DNA of 64,000 bases from the NCBI RefSeq assembly GCF_040529065.1, contig NZ_CP132343.1, positions 1,426,001 to 1,490,000 of the forward strand. The letters run 5' to 3'. Made by a program: the position numbers and the translations under genes. This document shows positions 9,712 to 18,742 of the stretch, in pieces. The stretch comes from Xanthomonas sacchari (GTDB lineage Bacteria; Pseudomonadota; Gammaproteobacteria; Xanthomonadales; Xanthomonadaceae). The notes under the pieces were generated by a model. It was not told where the DNA came from. It was given only the letters and a program-made list of their open reading frames with translations, and made no database searches. Positions within the stretch are counted from its first letter, which is position 1, and the number at the start of each line of letters is the position of its first letter.

Positions 9712-10395
9712 TCAGGGGGCGATCGCCGCCGGCGCGTGGAAGCGATAGCCGCTGTTGCGCAAGGTCTTCACCGGCAACGGGCGTCCGCTGATCTCCTCCA
9801 CGCGGCGCCGCAAGCGGTACATCTGCGTGTCCAGCCGCCGCCGGTCGTACTCGAGGAAGTTCACCCCCAGCGCGTCGGCGATCTCGCGGTGGCCCACGCT
9901 CTCGCCGGCATGGCGCATCAGGCACGCCAGCACCAGCAGATCCTGGCGCGACAGCGGCACCGGCGGTGCGTTGGGCACGTTCAGGCGGGCGGCGGCCAGT
10001 TCCAGCACCCAGCGCGCCGCCGGTGGCGGCAGCGCCAGGCGGCGGCCGAGCGCGGCCAGGGTTGCGGCCAACTCGTCCAGGTCGATGCCCTTGCCCAGAT
10101 AGTGATCCGCGCCGAACTCCAGCCCGGCGATGCGATCGCTGGCGGTATTGCGCGCGCTGAACACCACGATGCCCAGCCGATGACCGGCGCGGCGCAGCTC
10201 GCGGATCAACTCCAGGCCGCTGCCATCGGGAAGGCCCACGTCGATGACGGCCATGGTGTGGCGCGCCGGGTCGAATCGTTGCCGGAAGCCGGCGATGCTG
10301 TCCACGCAGACGGCGATATAGCCCAGATCCTGCAGGAACTCGCCGAGTTCCTCGCACAGCACCGGCTCGTCCTCGAGCAGGATCACTTCGGACAT
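9712..10395 (-). CDS. OmpR-type two-component response regulator
   Basis: 227 residues from the ATG in MSEVILLEDEP; longer upstream frames lack similarity. Receiver domain at residues ~1-115 with the acidic pair at D9/E10, phospho-acceptor D52 (AVIDVGLPDGSG), S80 (VVFSARN) and K102 (ADHYLGKG), so all key residues are present. A C-terminal winged helix follows (residues ~135-222): LSRQDLLVLACLMR, the recognition-helix region DRRRLDTQMYRLRRRVEE, and VKTLRNSGYRF. It binds DNA when phosphorylated. It is divergent from a 7TM sensor kinase 67 bp away, its likely partner. The regulon is unknown. Confidence 0.9.
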   Translation of the reverse strand: MSEVILLEDEPVLCEELGEFLQDLGYIAVCVDSIAGFRQRFDPARHTMAVIDVGLPDGSGLELIRELRRAGHRLGIVVFSARNTASDRIAGLEFGADHYLGKGIDLDELAATLAALGRRLALPPPAARWVLELAAARLNVPNAPPVPLSRQDLLVLACLMRHAGESVGHREIADALGVNFLEYDRRRLDTQMYRLRRRVEEISGRPLPVKTLRNSGYRFHAPAAIAP

Positions 10396-10462
10396 GGCGG
10401 CGAGTCCTCGCGCAGTGCGGTTTGCTGTAACGTCATCGGCTGGCAACGGTGCGGTATGGCGA
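10396..10462. promoter_or_regulatory. divergent promoter region between response regulator and sensor kinase
   Basis: The 67-bp gap must contain the start signals for both divergent genes and is a natural place for autoregulation by the response regulator. No clear -35/-10 pairs or direct repeats could be named. Confidence 0.4.
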
Positions 10463-12535
10463 ATGATGGCGCAATGGTGGCGCTGGCTGGTGAGCGCATG
10501 GCTCGTGGCGGCAATGGGCGTGTGCGTGGCCGCCGAGCCGGCGCCATCCCCGGCCGCGGCGCTGCCGCTGACTTCCGCGCACCACGATGCGAGCGGATAC
10601 CTGCAGCGCCTGGACGATCCGCACGGCCGACTCGACGCCACGCAGGCCGCCGCGGCGGGCGGCTGGACGCGGCTGCCCGCCGGCCTCAACGCGGGATTCG
10701 CCGACGGTGCCGTGTGGCTGCGTCTGCCTGTTCATGTCGAAAGTGTACCGCCGGGCGGTTGGATGCTGCGATTGAGCAACGCCTTGCTCGATGACGTGCA
10801 GGCCTATGTGCGTCCGGCCGGCGGCGCTTGGCGGGCGCTCGGGGAGAGCGGCGAGCGCCTGCCGCGACGCGACTGGCCGGTGGATTACCGCAGCCCGGTC
10901 TTCCAGTTTGCGCCCACGCATGCGGGCGATTACGAGGTGCTGCTGCGGTTGCGCAGCAAGAACGCGCTGGTCACCCGTCTGGACGTATGGCAACGGCTGC
11001 CGTTCGACAACCAGTCGCGGCGCGAAGGACTGCAGTTCGGCCTGTATTTCGGCTTCTACCTGCTGCTGCTGTGCCTGCACGTGCTGTTCTGGCTCGCCAC
11101 GCGCGCGCGCATGAGTGGCCTGTTCGTGGCCTATCTTGGCGGCTGCGTGCTCAACGAGGCGCTGTCGATCGGCCTGGTGCAGCAGGTCACCGGCATGCCG
11201 ATGGCGTGGAGCGACACGCTGCTGGGCATTAGCATCGCCTGCAGTCTGCCGGTGGGATTCCAGATCGCCTGCCGGCAACTGAACCTGCGCGCCTTTCATC
11301 CGCAACTGGTGCGCTGGGGCACGTGCGCGCTGTGGGCGGTCGCGCTTGCCGGCGCGGTGGCCGTGCTCGCCGGCCATTACGCCTGGGGCATGCAACCGGT
11401 GCAGGCGCTGGGCCTGCTGGAGATCCTGCTGCTGGCGGGGCTGGGGCTGCACCTGCTGTGGCGCCGCTATCGGCCGGCGTGGTTCTTCGTGCTCGCGTTC
11501 TTTCCGTTCTACCTCGGGGTGATGCTGGGCTTCCTGCGCAACCTCGGCTTCGTCCCGGTCAATGCCTGGACCCAGTACGCCACCACGTTCGGCACCATGC
11601 TGCACATGACGCTGCTGAGCGTGTTCCTCATCGGCCGTTACGAGCGGCAGCGCCGGTTGCGCGAACGGCGGCACGCCGATGCCGCGGTGAAGCTGGCGCG
11701 CAGGCACGGCCAGGCGCTGGAGCACGAAGTGACGCTGCGCACCGCCGAGTTGCGCAACGAGATCAACCGGCGGCAGGCGCTGGAGGACGACTTGCGCGCC
11801 TTGCTGCAGACCGAACGCCAGGTCGCGCAGGACCAGCGCGATTTCGTGGCGATGGTGTCGCACGAGTTCCGCACGCCCCTGGCGGTGATCATGACCTCGG
11901 CGCAGCAGCTGGCGCGCAAGCTGGATGCGCCGCCGGAACGCAACCGCGCGCGCTGCGGCAACATCCGCGATGCCGCGCAACGGCTGCTGGCGCTAGTGGA
12001 CGAGTATCTCGCCGACGACCGCATGGGCGAGGCGGCATCGGAACTGCGGCTGCGGCCGTGTGCGCTGCGCACGCTGCTGGAGGAGTTGTGCCGGGATTTT
12101 CCGCCGCAGCGCGTGGTCTGCGAGATCCTCACCGACGACGACGGCCTGCTCACCGATGCCGGGCTGTTGCGCGTGGCATTGCGCAACCTGATCGCCAACG
12201 CCGACCGCCATTGCCCCAAGGACATGGCCATCCGCGTGCGCGTGCGCAGCAGTGGCGAAGGCCTGCGGCTGGAGGTCGCCAACCCGGGCGAAGGCATTGC
12301 GCCCGCCGAACAGGCGCGGCTGTTCCAGAAGTACTACCGCGGCGAGAACGCGCAGGATGCGCCGGGCGCGGGGCTCGGCCTGTATCTGGTCCGGCGGATC
12401 GCGGAGCGGCTTGGCGGCTCGGTGCAGCTGGTCACGCAGGCGCCGGACGAATCGGTCTGCTTCGTGTTGCTGCTGCCGCGTCGTCCGGATGGACAGCGCG
12501 CGTTGCCGCGGTTGCCGCCGCCGAGCGACGGCTGA
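10463..12535 (+). CDS. 7TMR-DISM sensor histidine kinase
   Basis: 690 residues from ATG 10463 (MMAQWWRWLVSAWLVAAMGVCVAAE, a clear signal peptide); an in-frame ATG at 10394 would put about 23 extra residues before it. Order: periplasmic DISMED2-like beta domain (residues ~30-190, with AVWLRLPV and YEVLLRLRSKNALV), seven membrane helices (~195-395, starting LQFGLYFGFYLLLLCLHVLFWL), a coiled coil (~400-455), HisKA with phospho-acceptor His 467 in AMVSHEFRTPL, and an HATPase_c domain with N-box LRNLIANADRH and a GLGLYLVRRI G-box. It autophosphorylates and signals to a regulator, probably the divergent one. The ligand is unknown. Confidence 0.9.
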   Translation: MMAQWWRWLVSAWLVAAMGVCVAAEPAPSPAAALPLTSAHHDASGYLQRLDDPHGRLDATQAAAAGGWTRLPAGLNAGFADGAVWLRLPVHVESVPPGGWMLRLSNALLDDVQAYVRPAGGAWRALGESGERLPRRDWPVDYRSPVFQFAPTHAGDYEVLLRLRSKNALVTRLDVWQRLPFDNQSRREGLQFGLYFGFYLLLLCLHVLFWLATRARMSGLFVAYLGGCVLNEALSIGLVQQVTGMPMAWSDTLLGISIACSLPVGFQIACRQLNLRAFHPQLVRWGTCALWAVALAGAVAVLAGHYAWGMQPVQALGLLEILLLAGLGLHLLWRRYRPAWFFVLAFFPFYLGVMLGFLRNLGFVPVNAWTQYATTFGTMLHMTLLSVFLIGRYERQRRLRERRHADAAVKLARRHGQALEHEVTLRTAELRNEINRRQALEDDLRALLQTERQVAQDQRDFVAMVSHEFRTPLAVIMTSAQQLARKLDAPPERNRARCGNIRDAAQRLLALVDEYLADDRMGEAASELRLRPCALRTLLEELCRDFPPQRVVCEILTDDDGLLTDAGLLRVALRNLIANADRHCPKDMAIRVRVRSSGEGLRLEVANPGEGIAPAEQARLFQKYYRGENAQDAPGAGLGLYLVRRIAERLGGSVQLVTQAPDESVCFVLLLPRRPDGQRALPRLPPPSDG

Positions 12536-12588
12536 TCGTGTGCGGGCGCGCATCTGGATGCGCGGTTTGCGCCAACAGCAAAAGCGAT

Positions 12589-12606
12589 CGGGCGCGGCTG
12601 CGCCCG
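12589..12606 (-). terminator. small GC hairpin between convergent kinase and adhesin genes
   Basis: Seven-base-pair stem with a 4-base loop. Read on the minus strand it is followed within a few bases by CTTTT, so it could end adhesin transcription. Weak call. Confidence 0.3.
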
Positions 12607-12650
12607 GTCCCGGTCGTGGAGCGCCTGGCGCGGCGCTTTGGTCGGCGAGG

Positions 12651-12690
12651 GCGGTGAGGAAGGCAGTGCGGTGAGGAAGGCAGCGCGGTG
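12651..12690. repeat. short tandem repeat, about 17 bp x 2
   Basis: GCGGTGAGGAAGGCAG occurs twice in direct succession, with a third partial copy, just before a larger hairpin. It lies in the convergent gap between the sensor kinase and tpsA and has no coding sense. Confidence 0.6.
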
Positions 12691-12723
12691 ACCTGACGAC
12701 ACCGCCGCGCGGTGCCGTCAGGT
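12691..12723 (-). terminator. hairpin downstream of tpsA
   Basis: An 8-bp outer stem and a 6-bp inner stem separated by one mismatch, with a 3-base loop, about 10 bp after the adhesin stop codon (minus strand). No T-run follows, so it may stabilise the 3' end rather than act as a classical terminator. Confidence 0.5.
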
Positions 12724-12732
12724 GGTTCCCGG

Positions 12733-15700
12733 TTACTGCCGGATGATGCAGCTGTCCGCGGAGGCGTCGGACGCCCCCGGGCTGCAGGCGACGGCCGGGG
12801 CGCGAATGCCGCCGTCGACGATCAGGATCGAGTCGGTGGCGGCCGTCACCGTACCGCTGCTGCCGGTGCGTGCCGCGGCGGCCAGCTCCCGCGCCGTTTC
12901 GTCGGCCTGTTGCGGACTCGTCTCCGGCGTGCTGCCGGCATCGCTGGTCACGGTGGCGGCGGCGACCGAGGTGTTGATCGCCTGCACCGTCGTGGTGGGC
13001 AACTGGATGCCGCCGCCATCGCCGCTGCCGGCGACCACGTTCAACAGGCCATCGACATAGGTGATGGCGTAGTTGGACAGCCCCGCACCGGTGGCGCCGG
13101 AGGCGGTGATGGCGTAGTTGCCGACCGCCGCGCCGCTGCCGGCGCCGTCGCTGTTCAGGGCGACGCCGGAAACGGTGTCGCTGTTGAGCAGGCCGGAGAC
13201 GCGGTAGCCGGTCAGGGTGGCGGTACTGCCGACGGTCTTGCTGGCGTCGCTGGCGACGATGCGCAGCGTGGCCGGATCGACGCGCAGGCTGCCATCGACG
13301 TAGGTGATGACGTAGTTGGACAGCCCTGCGCCGCTGGCGCCGGAGGCGGTGATGGCGTAGTTGCCCACCGCGGCGCCTGCAGCGGCGCCCGCACTGCCCA
13401 GAGCCACGCCGGAGACGGTGTCGCCATTGAGCAGGCCGGCGACGCTGTAGCCGCTGAGGGTGGCGGTGCCGCCGTAGGTCTTGCTGGCGTCGGTGGCGAC
13501 GATGCGCAGGGTGGCCGGATCGACACGCAGGCTGCCGTCGACGTAGGTGATGACGTAGTTGGACAGCCCTGCGCCGGTGGCGCCGGAGGCGGTGATGGCG
13601 TAGTTGCCCACCGCGGCACCGGCGCCGGCGCCCGCACTGCCCAGCGCTACGCCGGAGACGGTGTCGCCATTGAGCAGGCCGGCGACGCTGTAGCCGCTGA
13701 GGGTGGCGGCGCCGCCGTAGGTCTTGCTGGCGTCGCTGGCGACGATGCGCAGGGTGGCCGGATCGACGCGCAGGCTGCCGTCGACATAGGTGATGACGTA
13801 GTTGGACAGCCCTGCGCCGGTGGCGCCGGAGGCGGTAATGGCGTAGTTGCCCACCGCGGCGCCGCTGCCCGCGCCCGCGCTGCTCAGCGCGACGCCGGAC
13901 ACCGTGTCGTTGCCGAACAGGCCCGCGACGCTGTAGCCGCTGAGGTTGGCGGTGTTGCCGTAGGTCTTGGAGCCCGAGGTCGCCGTTACCGTCAGCGTCG
14001 CCGGGGTGATGGCGATGCCGCCGGAGACCACGTAGCTGATGTCGTAGCCCTGCTGCACGGACGCCAGGCCACCGATCTGCAGCGTGCCGTTGCCGGTGGT
14101 GTAGCTGCCGACGCCATTGTCTGCGGTCGCGTAGCGCAGCGACGATCCGAACAGCAGGCTGGGGTCGAAGGCGCTGCCGACCGTGTAGGACGCGAGCGTG
14201 CCGCTGACGCCGTTGCCGTCGTAGGTCTTGTCGAGGCCGGAGACGCTGCCGCTGATCGTCAGCGGGGTCAGGAAGCTGCGCAGCAGCGGCGTGCCCATGT
14301 GTTCGTACAGGCGCCAGGTCAGGCCGGTACCGCCGCGGTCGTCGATCGCCCAGCCGGCATCGGTGAAGGTGGAGAGCGTGTTCAGCGCGCTCCACGACCT
14401 GCCGCCGCTGATCGCGTCGATGGTGCCGACGCTGTTGCCTGCCGTGTTCAGACCCACGTTACGCGGATTGCCGCCGATGTCGGTGGCGAAGAAACTGGCG
14501 ACGATGCTGCCGTTGGAATTGGAGCCGACCAGGCCACCGACCGCGCCAGTGCCGGAAACGTTGCCGGTGGCGTAGGAGTTGCGCACGGTGTTGTTGTAGT
14601 TGACGCCGACCAGTCCGCCGACATACGCCGTGCCGGTGGCATCGCCGCTGGCATAGGTGTTGGCGATGGTGCCGTTGTCGTTGTAGCCGGCCAGCCCGGC
14701 GACATACATGCTGCCGGAGACGTTGCCGGTGGCGTAGGCATTGCCGATGCTGCCGCCGTCGTTGTAGCCCATCAGCCCGCCGAGGTAGTTGCTGCCGTAC
14801 ACGGCGCCGGTGGCATAGGACGCGCCGACGTTGCCTCTGTCGCTGTAGCCGACCAGGCCGCCGACGAAGCTGCCGCCGGACACGGTGCCGGTGGCATGGG
14901 TCGAGGCGAGGCTGCCGTGGTCCAGGGTCCCGACCAGGCCGCCGATCTCGGACGAGGTGCCGATCACCCCGCCGGTCGCATAGGCCGTGTCGATCGCGGC
15001 GGAACTGCGTCCGACCAGGCCGCCGATGCTCTGGGTTCCCGATACGTTGCCGCTGGCATACGCGTTCTGGATGCTGCCGGCGCCGGCCATGCCGACCAGG
15101 CCGCCAGCGCTCGAGGTGGTCGCGGTGACATTGCCGGTGGCGTGGACGTTCTGCAGGGTGCTCTGGATGGCATTGCCGATCAGTCCGCCGACGTTGTTGC
15201 CAGTGGTCGTGCTGGTGCTGCTGACGTTGCCGGTGGCGAAGGCGTTGGTATAGCTGCCCTGGTAGTCGTTGCCGACCAGGCCGCCGACGCTGCTGCCGCC
15301 GGAGACCGTGCTCGACGAGGACGAGGCGCCGATCGTGCCGTTGGCGTTGCTGCCGACCAGTCCGCCGACATAGTTGCCGCTGTAGGCGCCGCCGCTGCCG
15401 ACCACGCTGCCGCTGGTCTGCACGCCGGCGATCGTCCCGGCGTTGTTGTAGCCGGCCAGGCCGCCGATGAAGTTGCCGGTGCCGCTCATGCTGCCGTTGA
15501 CGCGGATGCCGCTGAGGGTGCCGGCATTGAAGCCGGCGATGCCGCCCACGTAGGCGGTACCGGTGACAGTGGCGCCGGTCAGGGCGAGATTGCCGATCTG
15601 GCTGGCGGCGCCGGTATTGCCGAACAGGCCGACGTAGGACGCGCCGCTGCGGGCGATGGTGAGCCCGGAGATCGTGCGGTTCGCGCCGTTGAGGCTGCCG

Positions 15701-18700
15701 GTGAAGGCGTTGCTGCTGTCGCCGACCGGGCTGAAGCCGGCGCTGCTCCACATGCCGCTGGCGTTGCTGCCGGCGGTCTGGCTGGCATCGATGTCGGCGG
15801 ACAGGCTGTAGCTGGCCGCCATGTTGTACGCCATCAGCTGCAACTGGTGTGCGTTGCCGATGGTGGTGCTGTATTCGCTCGCCAGGAACGGGCGCGTCTG
15901 CCCCTCGATCATGATCCAGGCCGGGCTGCCGACGCCATCGCTGGCGACGTAGACGTTGCTGGTACCGGCGAGCAGCGTCCAGGTGCCGAGATTGCCGTAG
16001 GTGGTGTGGCTGTAACGGTTGCCGCTGCCGAAGCTGGTCAGGTTGGTGGCGCTGCCGCCGCCGCCGCTGCTGATGGCATTGGCCTGGCCGGTACTGCCGA
16101 CGTCCCACGACGCATTGGTGACGCTGCCCGCATTGGAGCCGATCAACCCACCGACATTGTTGGTGCCGCTGACCGCGCCAGTGGCGTAGCTGTTGCTGAC
16201 GCTGGCGGAGGTGACGGCTGCGCTGCCTGGATTGTTGACGCCCACCAGTCCGCCGACCGAGGTCGGTGCGGTGACGCTGCCGGTGGCGTAGGTATTGGCG
16301 ATGGTGCTCTGGTAGTTCATGCCGACCAGCCCGCCGACCATGGAGCTGGTGCCGATGACGCTGCCGCTGGCATAGCTGTTCTTGATCGTGCCGGCGTTCT
16401 GGTTGGTTCCGACCAGCCCGCCGACATAATTGGTGCCGCTCACGTTGCTGGTGGAATACGTGTTGGTGAGGCTGCCGCCGTCGTTGTAGCCGACCAGGCC
16501 GCCGGTGTTGGAGGAACTGCCGGTCACGCTGCCGGTGCTGTGGGTGTTGCGGATCGTGCCGCTGACGTTGTTGCCTGCCACGCCGCCGACGGCGCTTTGC
16601 CCGTTGACGCTGCCGGCGAACGCGCTGCCGTCGATCAAGCCCAGATTGTAGCCGGCCAATCCGCCGACGCCGCCGGAGCTTCCGGTCACGCTGCCATCGA
16701 CGGTGACGTTCTTAATCGCGCCCTGGCCGTAGCCGACCAGGCCGCCGACGTAGTAGCCGCCGGAGATGGAGACATTGCCCAGGTGCAGGTCGCGGATGAC
16801 GCTGTTGCTGCTGGTGGTGCCGAACAGGCCGACGTAGCCGCTGGCGCCGGAGATGGTCAGGTTGTTGATGCTGTGGCCCAGGCCGGCCAGCTTGCTCTGG
16901 AAGGAGGAGACCAGGGCGCTGCTGCGGGTGACGCCGGCCAGGTCGATGTCCTGGGCCAGCGCGTAGGCGCCGGGGCTGTTGAAGTAGGTGGCCGCGTCGG
17001 CCAGCGAGTGGATCAGCGTGTACGCCTGGCCGTTGATGGCCAGGCTGGCGTGCGCGCCGCCGAGCGAGACCGGGGTGTTGACGTAGTAGTCGCCGGAGCC
17101 GCCGACGGTGCCGTTGTCGGTATAGCCGCCGTAGTTCAGCACCAGGCCGGCGTTGGCGCCGGTCGCGGTGATGGGCGCATTGAGATAGATGCTGTGGTAC
17201 GCGTCCAGGGTCAGCGTGGAGTTGCCGTTCCAGCCGATCGCCGCATTGACGTTGATGTCGCCGGCGCCGCTGCTCACGTTGCCCGGACCGCTGGCGTTGG
17301 TGATGGAGGCGATCAGGGTGACGTTGGTGCCGCCGTTCAACGCGCCGCTGATGGTGCTGGCCGCCGCGCTGTCCACGGTCAGGTCTTCCGGGTCGACCAG
17401 CCAGGTGCCGGCGCTGCCGGGGCCGGCGCCCTTGGCGCCGACGGCGATACCGGAGAAGTCGACGGTGTGGCCGCTGGTTTCGAGCAGGCCGCCGTTGCCG
17501 CTGCCGGCCGCGTCGGCATGCAGCGCGCCGTGCACCGCGGTGTGGCCGTCGGACCAGACCACGATCGAGCCGCCGTTGCCCTGGCCGGTCGCGCTGGCGT
17601 CGAGCATCGCACCGCTGGCGACGGTGGCCGCGCTGGCATGTTGCAACTGTTCGCCGCCCTGGTAGCCGCCGCCGATGCGGATACTGCCGCCGGCGCCGGT
17701 GCCGCTGGCATCGATGCGGCCAGCGACGTTTACCGCGCCATCGGCCAGCAGCTGCACGCTGCCGCCCTGCGTACCGGAGACATCGATGCGACCGCTGCTG
17801 GCCACGTCGCCGCCGCTGCCGACCAGACGCACGCTGCCGCCGGACGTGTCGATGCCGGTGGCTTCGAGCGTGCCGGTATTGTTGACCAGCAGCTGCGACA
17901 ACCCGGTGCTGCCGGCCTGCAGCAGGATCTGCCCGCCGTTGGCGCGCAGGGTGCCGCTGTTCTCCACCGCCGCCGCGGCGCCGTCCACCGACTGGCTGGC
18001 GGCCGCGACCATCTGCATGCCGATCGCGCCGGCCGCGTCCATGGTCACCTTGACCTGGTCGGCCGAGAGCAGGCGAATGGCGCCGCCGTCGGCGGTGATG
18101 CTGCCGCGGTTGGCGACATGGTTGCCGACCAGGTTCACCGAGCCGCCGTTGCCGGCGTTGATGCTGCCCTGGTTGACCACGCTGGCGGCGCCATGGTCGC
18201 CGCGCGCGAGCAGGTAGCCGTGGTCATCGTCGCCGGCCAGGCCCAGCGAACTGGCGACCAGGCCGCCGACGTTCACCTGCGCGTGGTTGCCGAACAGGAT
18301 GCCGGCGGAGTTGATCAGGAACACGTTGCCGTTGGCGCGCAGGCTGCCGTCGATGACGCTGACGCCGCGGCTGGCATCGATCAGGTTGAGCGCCACCGCC
18401 GAACTGGAGGGCTGCAGGAACACCACGCTGGCGTCCTTGCCGACGTTGAAGCTGTTCCAGTTCAGCACCGCCTTGGCGGCGTTCTGGTCGATCTGCAGCG
18501 TGCCGCCGTTCTGCGACACGGTGGCGCCGGTGGCGCTGGACAGCGACGGCACGCCGCTGGCGTAGGCCGGTGCAGCCAGTGCACAGGCCAGGGCGAAGGG
18601 CAGCAGTGGCGCGGCCAGGCGGGCGGCGCCGCTCGCGCCGGTGGCGCCAGCATGGCCGGTGGCGACTTCGGAGGCGACCTGGAGCACGCCGAGGTGGCGA

Positions 18701-18729
18701 TTGAAGACGAGGCGGTAGATGCGGTTCAT
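12733..18729 (-). CDS. TpsA-type filamentous-haemagglutinin-like adhesin with GLUG and MBG repeats
   Basis: 1998 residues, exported through TpsB encoded just upstream. Residues 1-27 (MNRIYRLVFNRHLGVLQVASE) form an extended ESPR signal; the signal peptide ends near AYASG (~57). The TPS/haemagglutinin activity domain covers ~60-190, with the recognisable NGNVFLINSAGILFG. A beta-helical region follows, then about two dozen GLUG motifs (GGLVGYN-like, nt ~14460-16850), then a YDG/MBG region with near-identical ~81-residue repeats containing ASDASKTYGG and GDTVSGVAL. The mature protein shows only two cysteines, 12 residues apart at the extreme C-terminus (ACSPG...DSCIIRQ), as in HMW1-type adhesins held at the cell surface. 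Expected role: attachment and biofilm. Confidence 0.93.
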   Translation of the reverse strand: MNRIYRLVFNRHLGVLQVASEVATGHAGATGASGAARLAAPLLPFALACALAAPAYASGVPSLSSATGATVSQNGGTLQIDQNAAKAVLNWNSFNVGKDASVVFLQPSSSAVALNLIDASRGVSVIDGSLRANGNVFLINSAGILFGNHAQVNVGGLVASSLGLAGDDDHGYLLARGDHGAASVVNQGSINAGNGGSVNLVGNHVANRGSITADGGAIRLLSADQVKVTMDAAGAIGMQMVAAASQSVDGAAAAVENSGTLRANGGQILLQAGSTGLSQLLVNNTGTLEATGIDTSGGSVRLVGSGGDVASSGRIDVSGTQGGSVQLLADGAVNVAGRIDASGTGAGGSIRIGGGYQGGEQLQHASAATVASGAMLDASATGQGNGGSIVVWSDGHTAVHGALHADAAGSGNGGLLETSGHTVDFSGIAVGAKGAGPGSAGTWLVDPEDLTVDSAAASTISGALNGGTNVTLIASITNASGPGNVSSGAGDINVNAAIGWNGNSTLTLDAYHSIYLNAPITATGANAGLVLNYGGYTDNGTVGGSGDYYVNTPVSLGGAHASLAINGQAYTLIHSLADAATYFNSPGAYALAQDIDLAGVTRSSALVSSFQSKLAGLGHSINNLTISGASGYVGLFGTTSSNSVIRDLHLGNVSISGGYYVGGLVGYGQGAIKNVTVDGSVTGSSGGVGGLAGYNLGLIDGSAFAGSVNGQSAVGGVAGNNVSGTIRNTHSTGSVTGSSSNTGGLVGYNDGGSLTNTYSTSNVSGTNYVGGLVGTNQNAGTIKNSYASGSVIGTSSMVGGLVGMNYQSTIANTYATGSVTAPTSVGGLVGVNNPGSAAVTSASVSNSYATGAVSGTNNVGGLIGSNAGSVTNASWDVGSTGQANAISSGGGGSATNLTSFGSGNRYSHTTYGNLGTWTLLAGTSNVYVASDGVGSPAWIMIEGQTRPFLASEYSTTIGNAHQLQLMAYNMAASYSLSADIDASQTAGSNASGMWSSAGFSPVGDSSNAFTGSLNGANRTISGLTIARSGASYVGLFGNTGAASQIGNLALTGATVTGTAYVGGIAGFNAGTLSGIRVNGSMSGTGNFIGGLAGYNNAGTIAGVQTSGSVVGSGGAYSGNYVGGLVGSNANGTIGASSSSSTVSGGSSVGGLVGNDYQGSYTNAFATGNVSSTSTTTGNNVGGLIGNAIQSTLQNVHATGNVTATTSSAGGLVGMAGAGSIQNAYASGNVSGTQSIGGLVGRSSAAIDTAYATGGVIGTSSEIGGLVGTLDHGSLASTHATGTVSGGSFVGGLVGYSDRGNVGASYATGAVYGSNYLGGLMGYNDGGSIGNAYATGNVSGSMYVAGLAGYNDNGTIANTYASGDATGTAYVGGLVGVNYNNTVRNSYATGNVSGTGAVGGLVGSNSNGSIVASFFATDIGGNPRNVGLNTAGNSVGTIDAISGGRSWSALNTLSTFTDAGWAIDDRGGTGLTWRLYEHMGTPLLRSFLTPLTISGSVSGLDKTYDGNGVSGTLASYTVGSAFDPSLLFGSSLRYATADNGVGSYTTGNGTLQIGGLASVQQGYDISYVVSGGIAITPATLTVTATSGSKTYGNTANLSGYSVAGLFGNDTVSGVALSSAGAGSGAAVGNYAITASGATGAGLSNYVITYVDGSLRVDPATLRIVASDASKTYGGAATLSGYSVAGLLNGDTVSGVALGSAGAGAGAAVGNYAITASGATGAGLSNYVITYVDGSLRVDPATLRIVATDASKTYGGTATLSGYSVAGLLNGDTVSGVALGSAGAAAGAAVGNYAITASGASGAGLSNYVITYVDGSLRVDPATLRIVASDASKTVGSTATLTGYRVSGLLNSDTVSGVALNSDGAGSGAAVGNYAITASGATGAGLSNYAITYVDGLLNVVAGSGDGGGIQLPTTTVQAINTSVAAATVTSDAGSTPETSPQQADETARELAAAARTGSSGTVTAATDSILIVDGGIRAPAVACSPGASDASADSCIIRQ
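13040..14015 (-). repeat. four tandem MBG-type coding repeats, ~243-bp period
   Basis: In-frame repeats inside tpsA. The segment reading GCCGGATCGA recurs at 13271, 13514 and 13757, an exact 243-bp (81-codon) spacing; a more diverged fourth unit lies next to it towards 14015. The middle copies are almost identical, which indicates recent duplication or gene conversion and makes copy-number change likely. Confidence 0.85.
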
Positions 18730-18742
18730 GGGGATCCCCAGG

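Noticed and set aside
13040-14015. Regular repeats suspected to be a CRISPR array
   Set aside because: The period is 243 bp, without short identical repeats and unique spacers, and the units are in-frame coding repeats of the adhesin.
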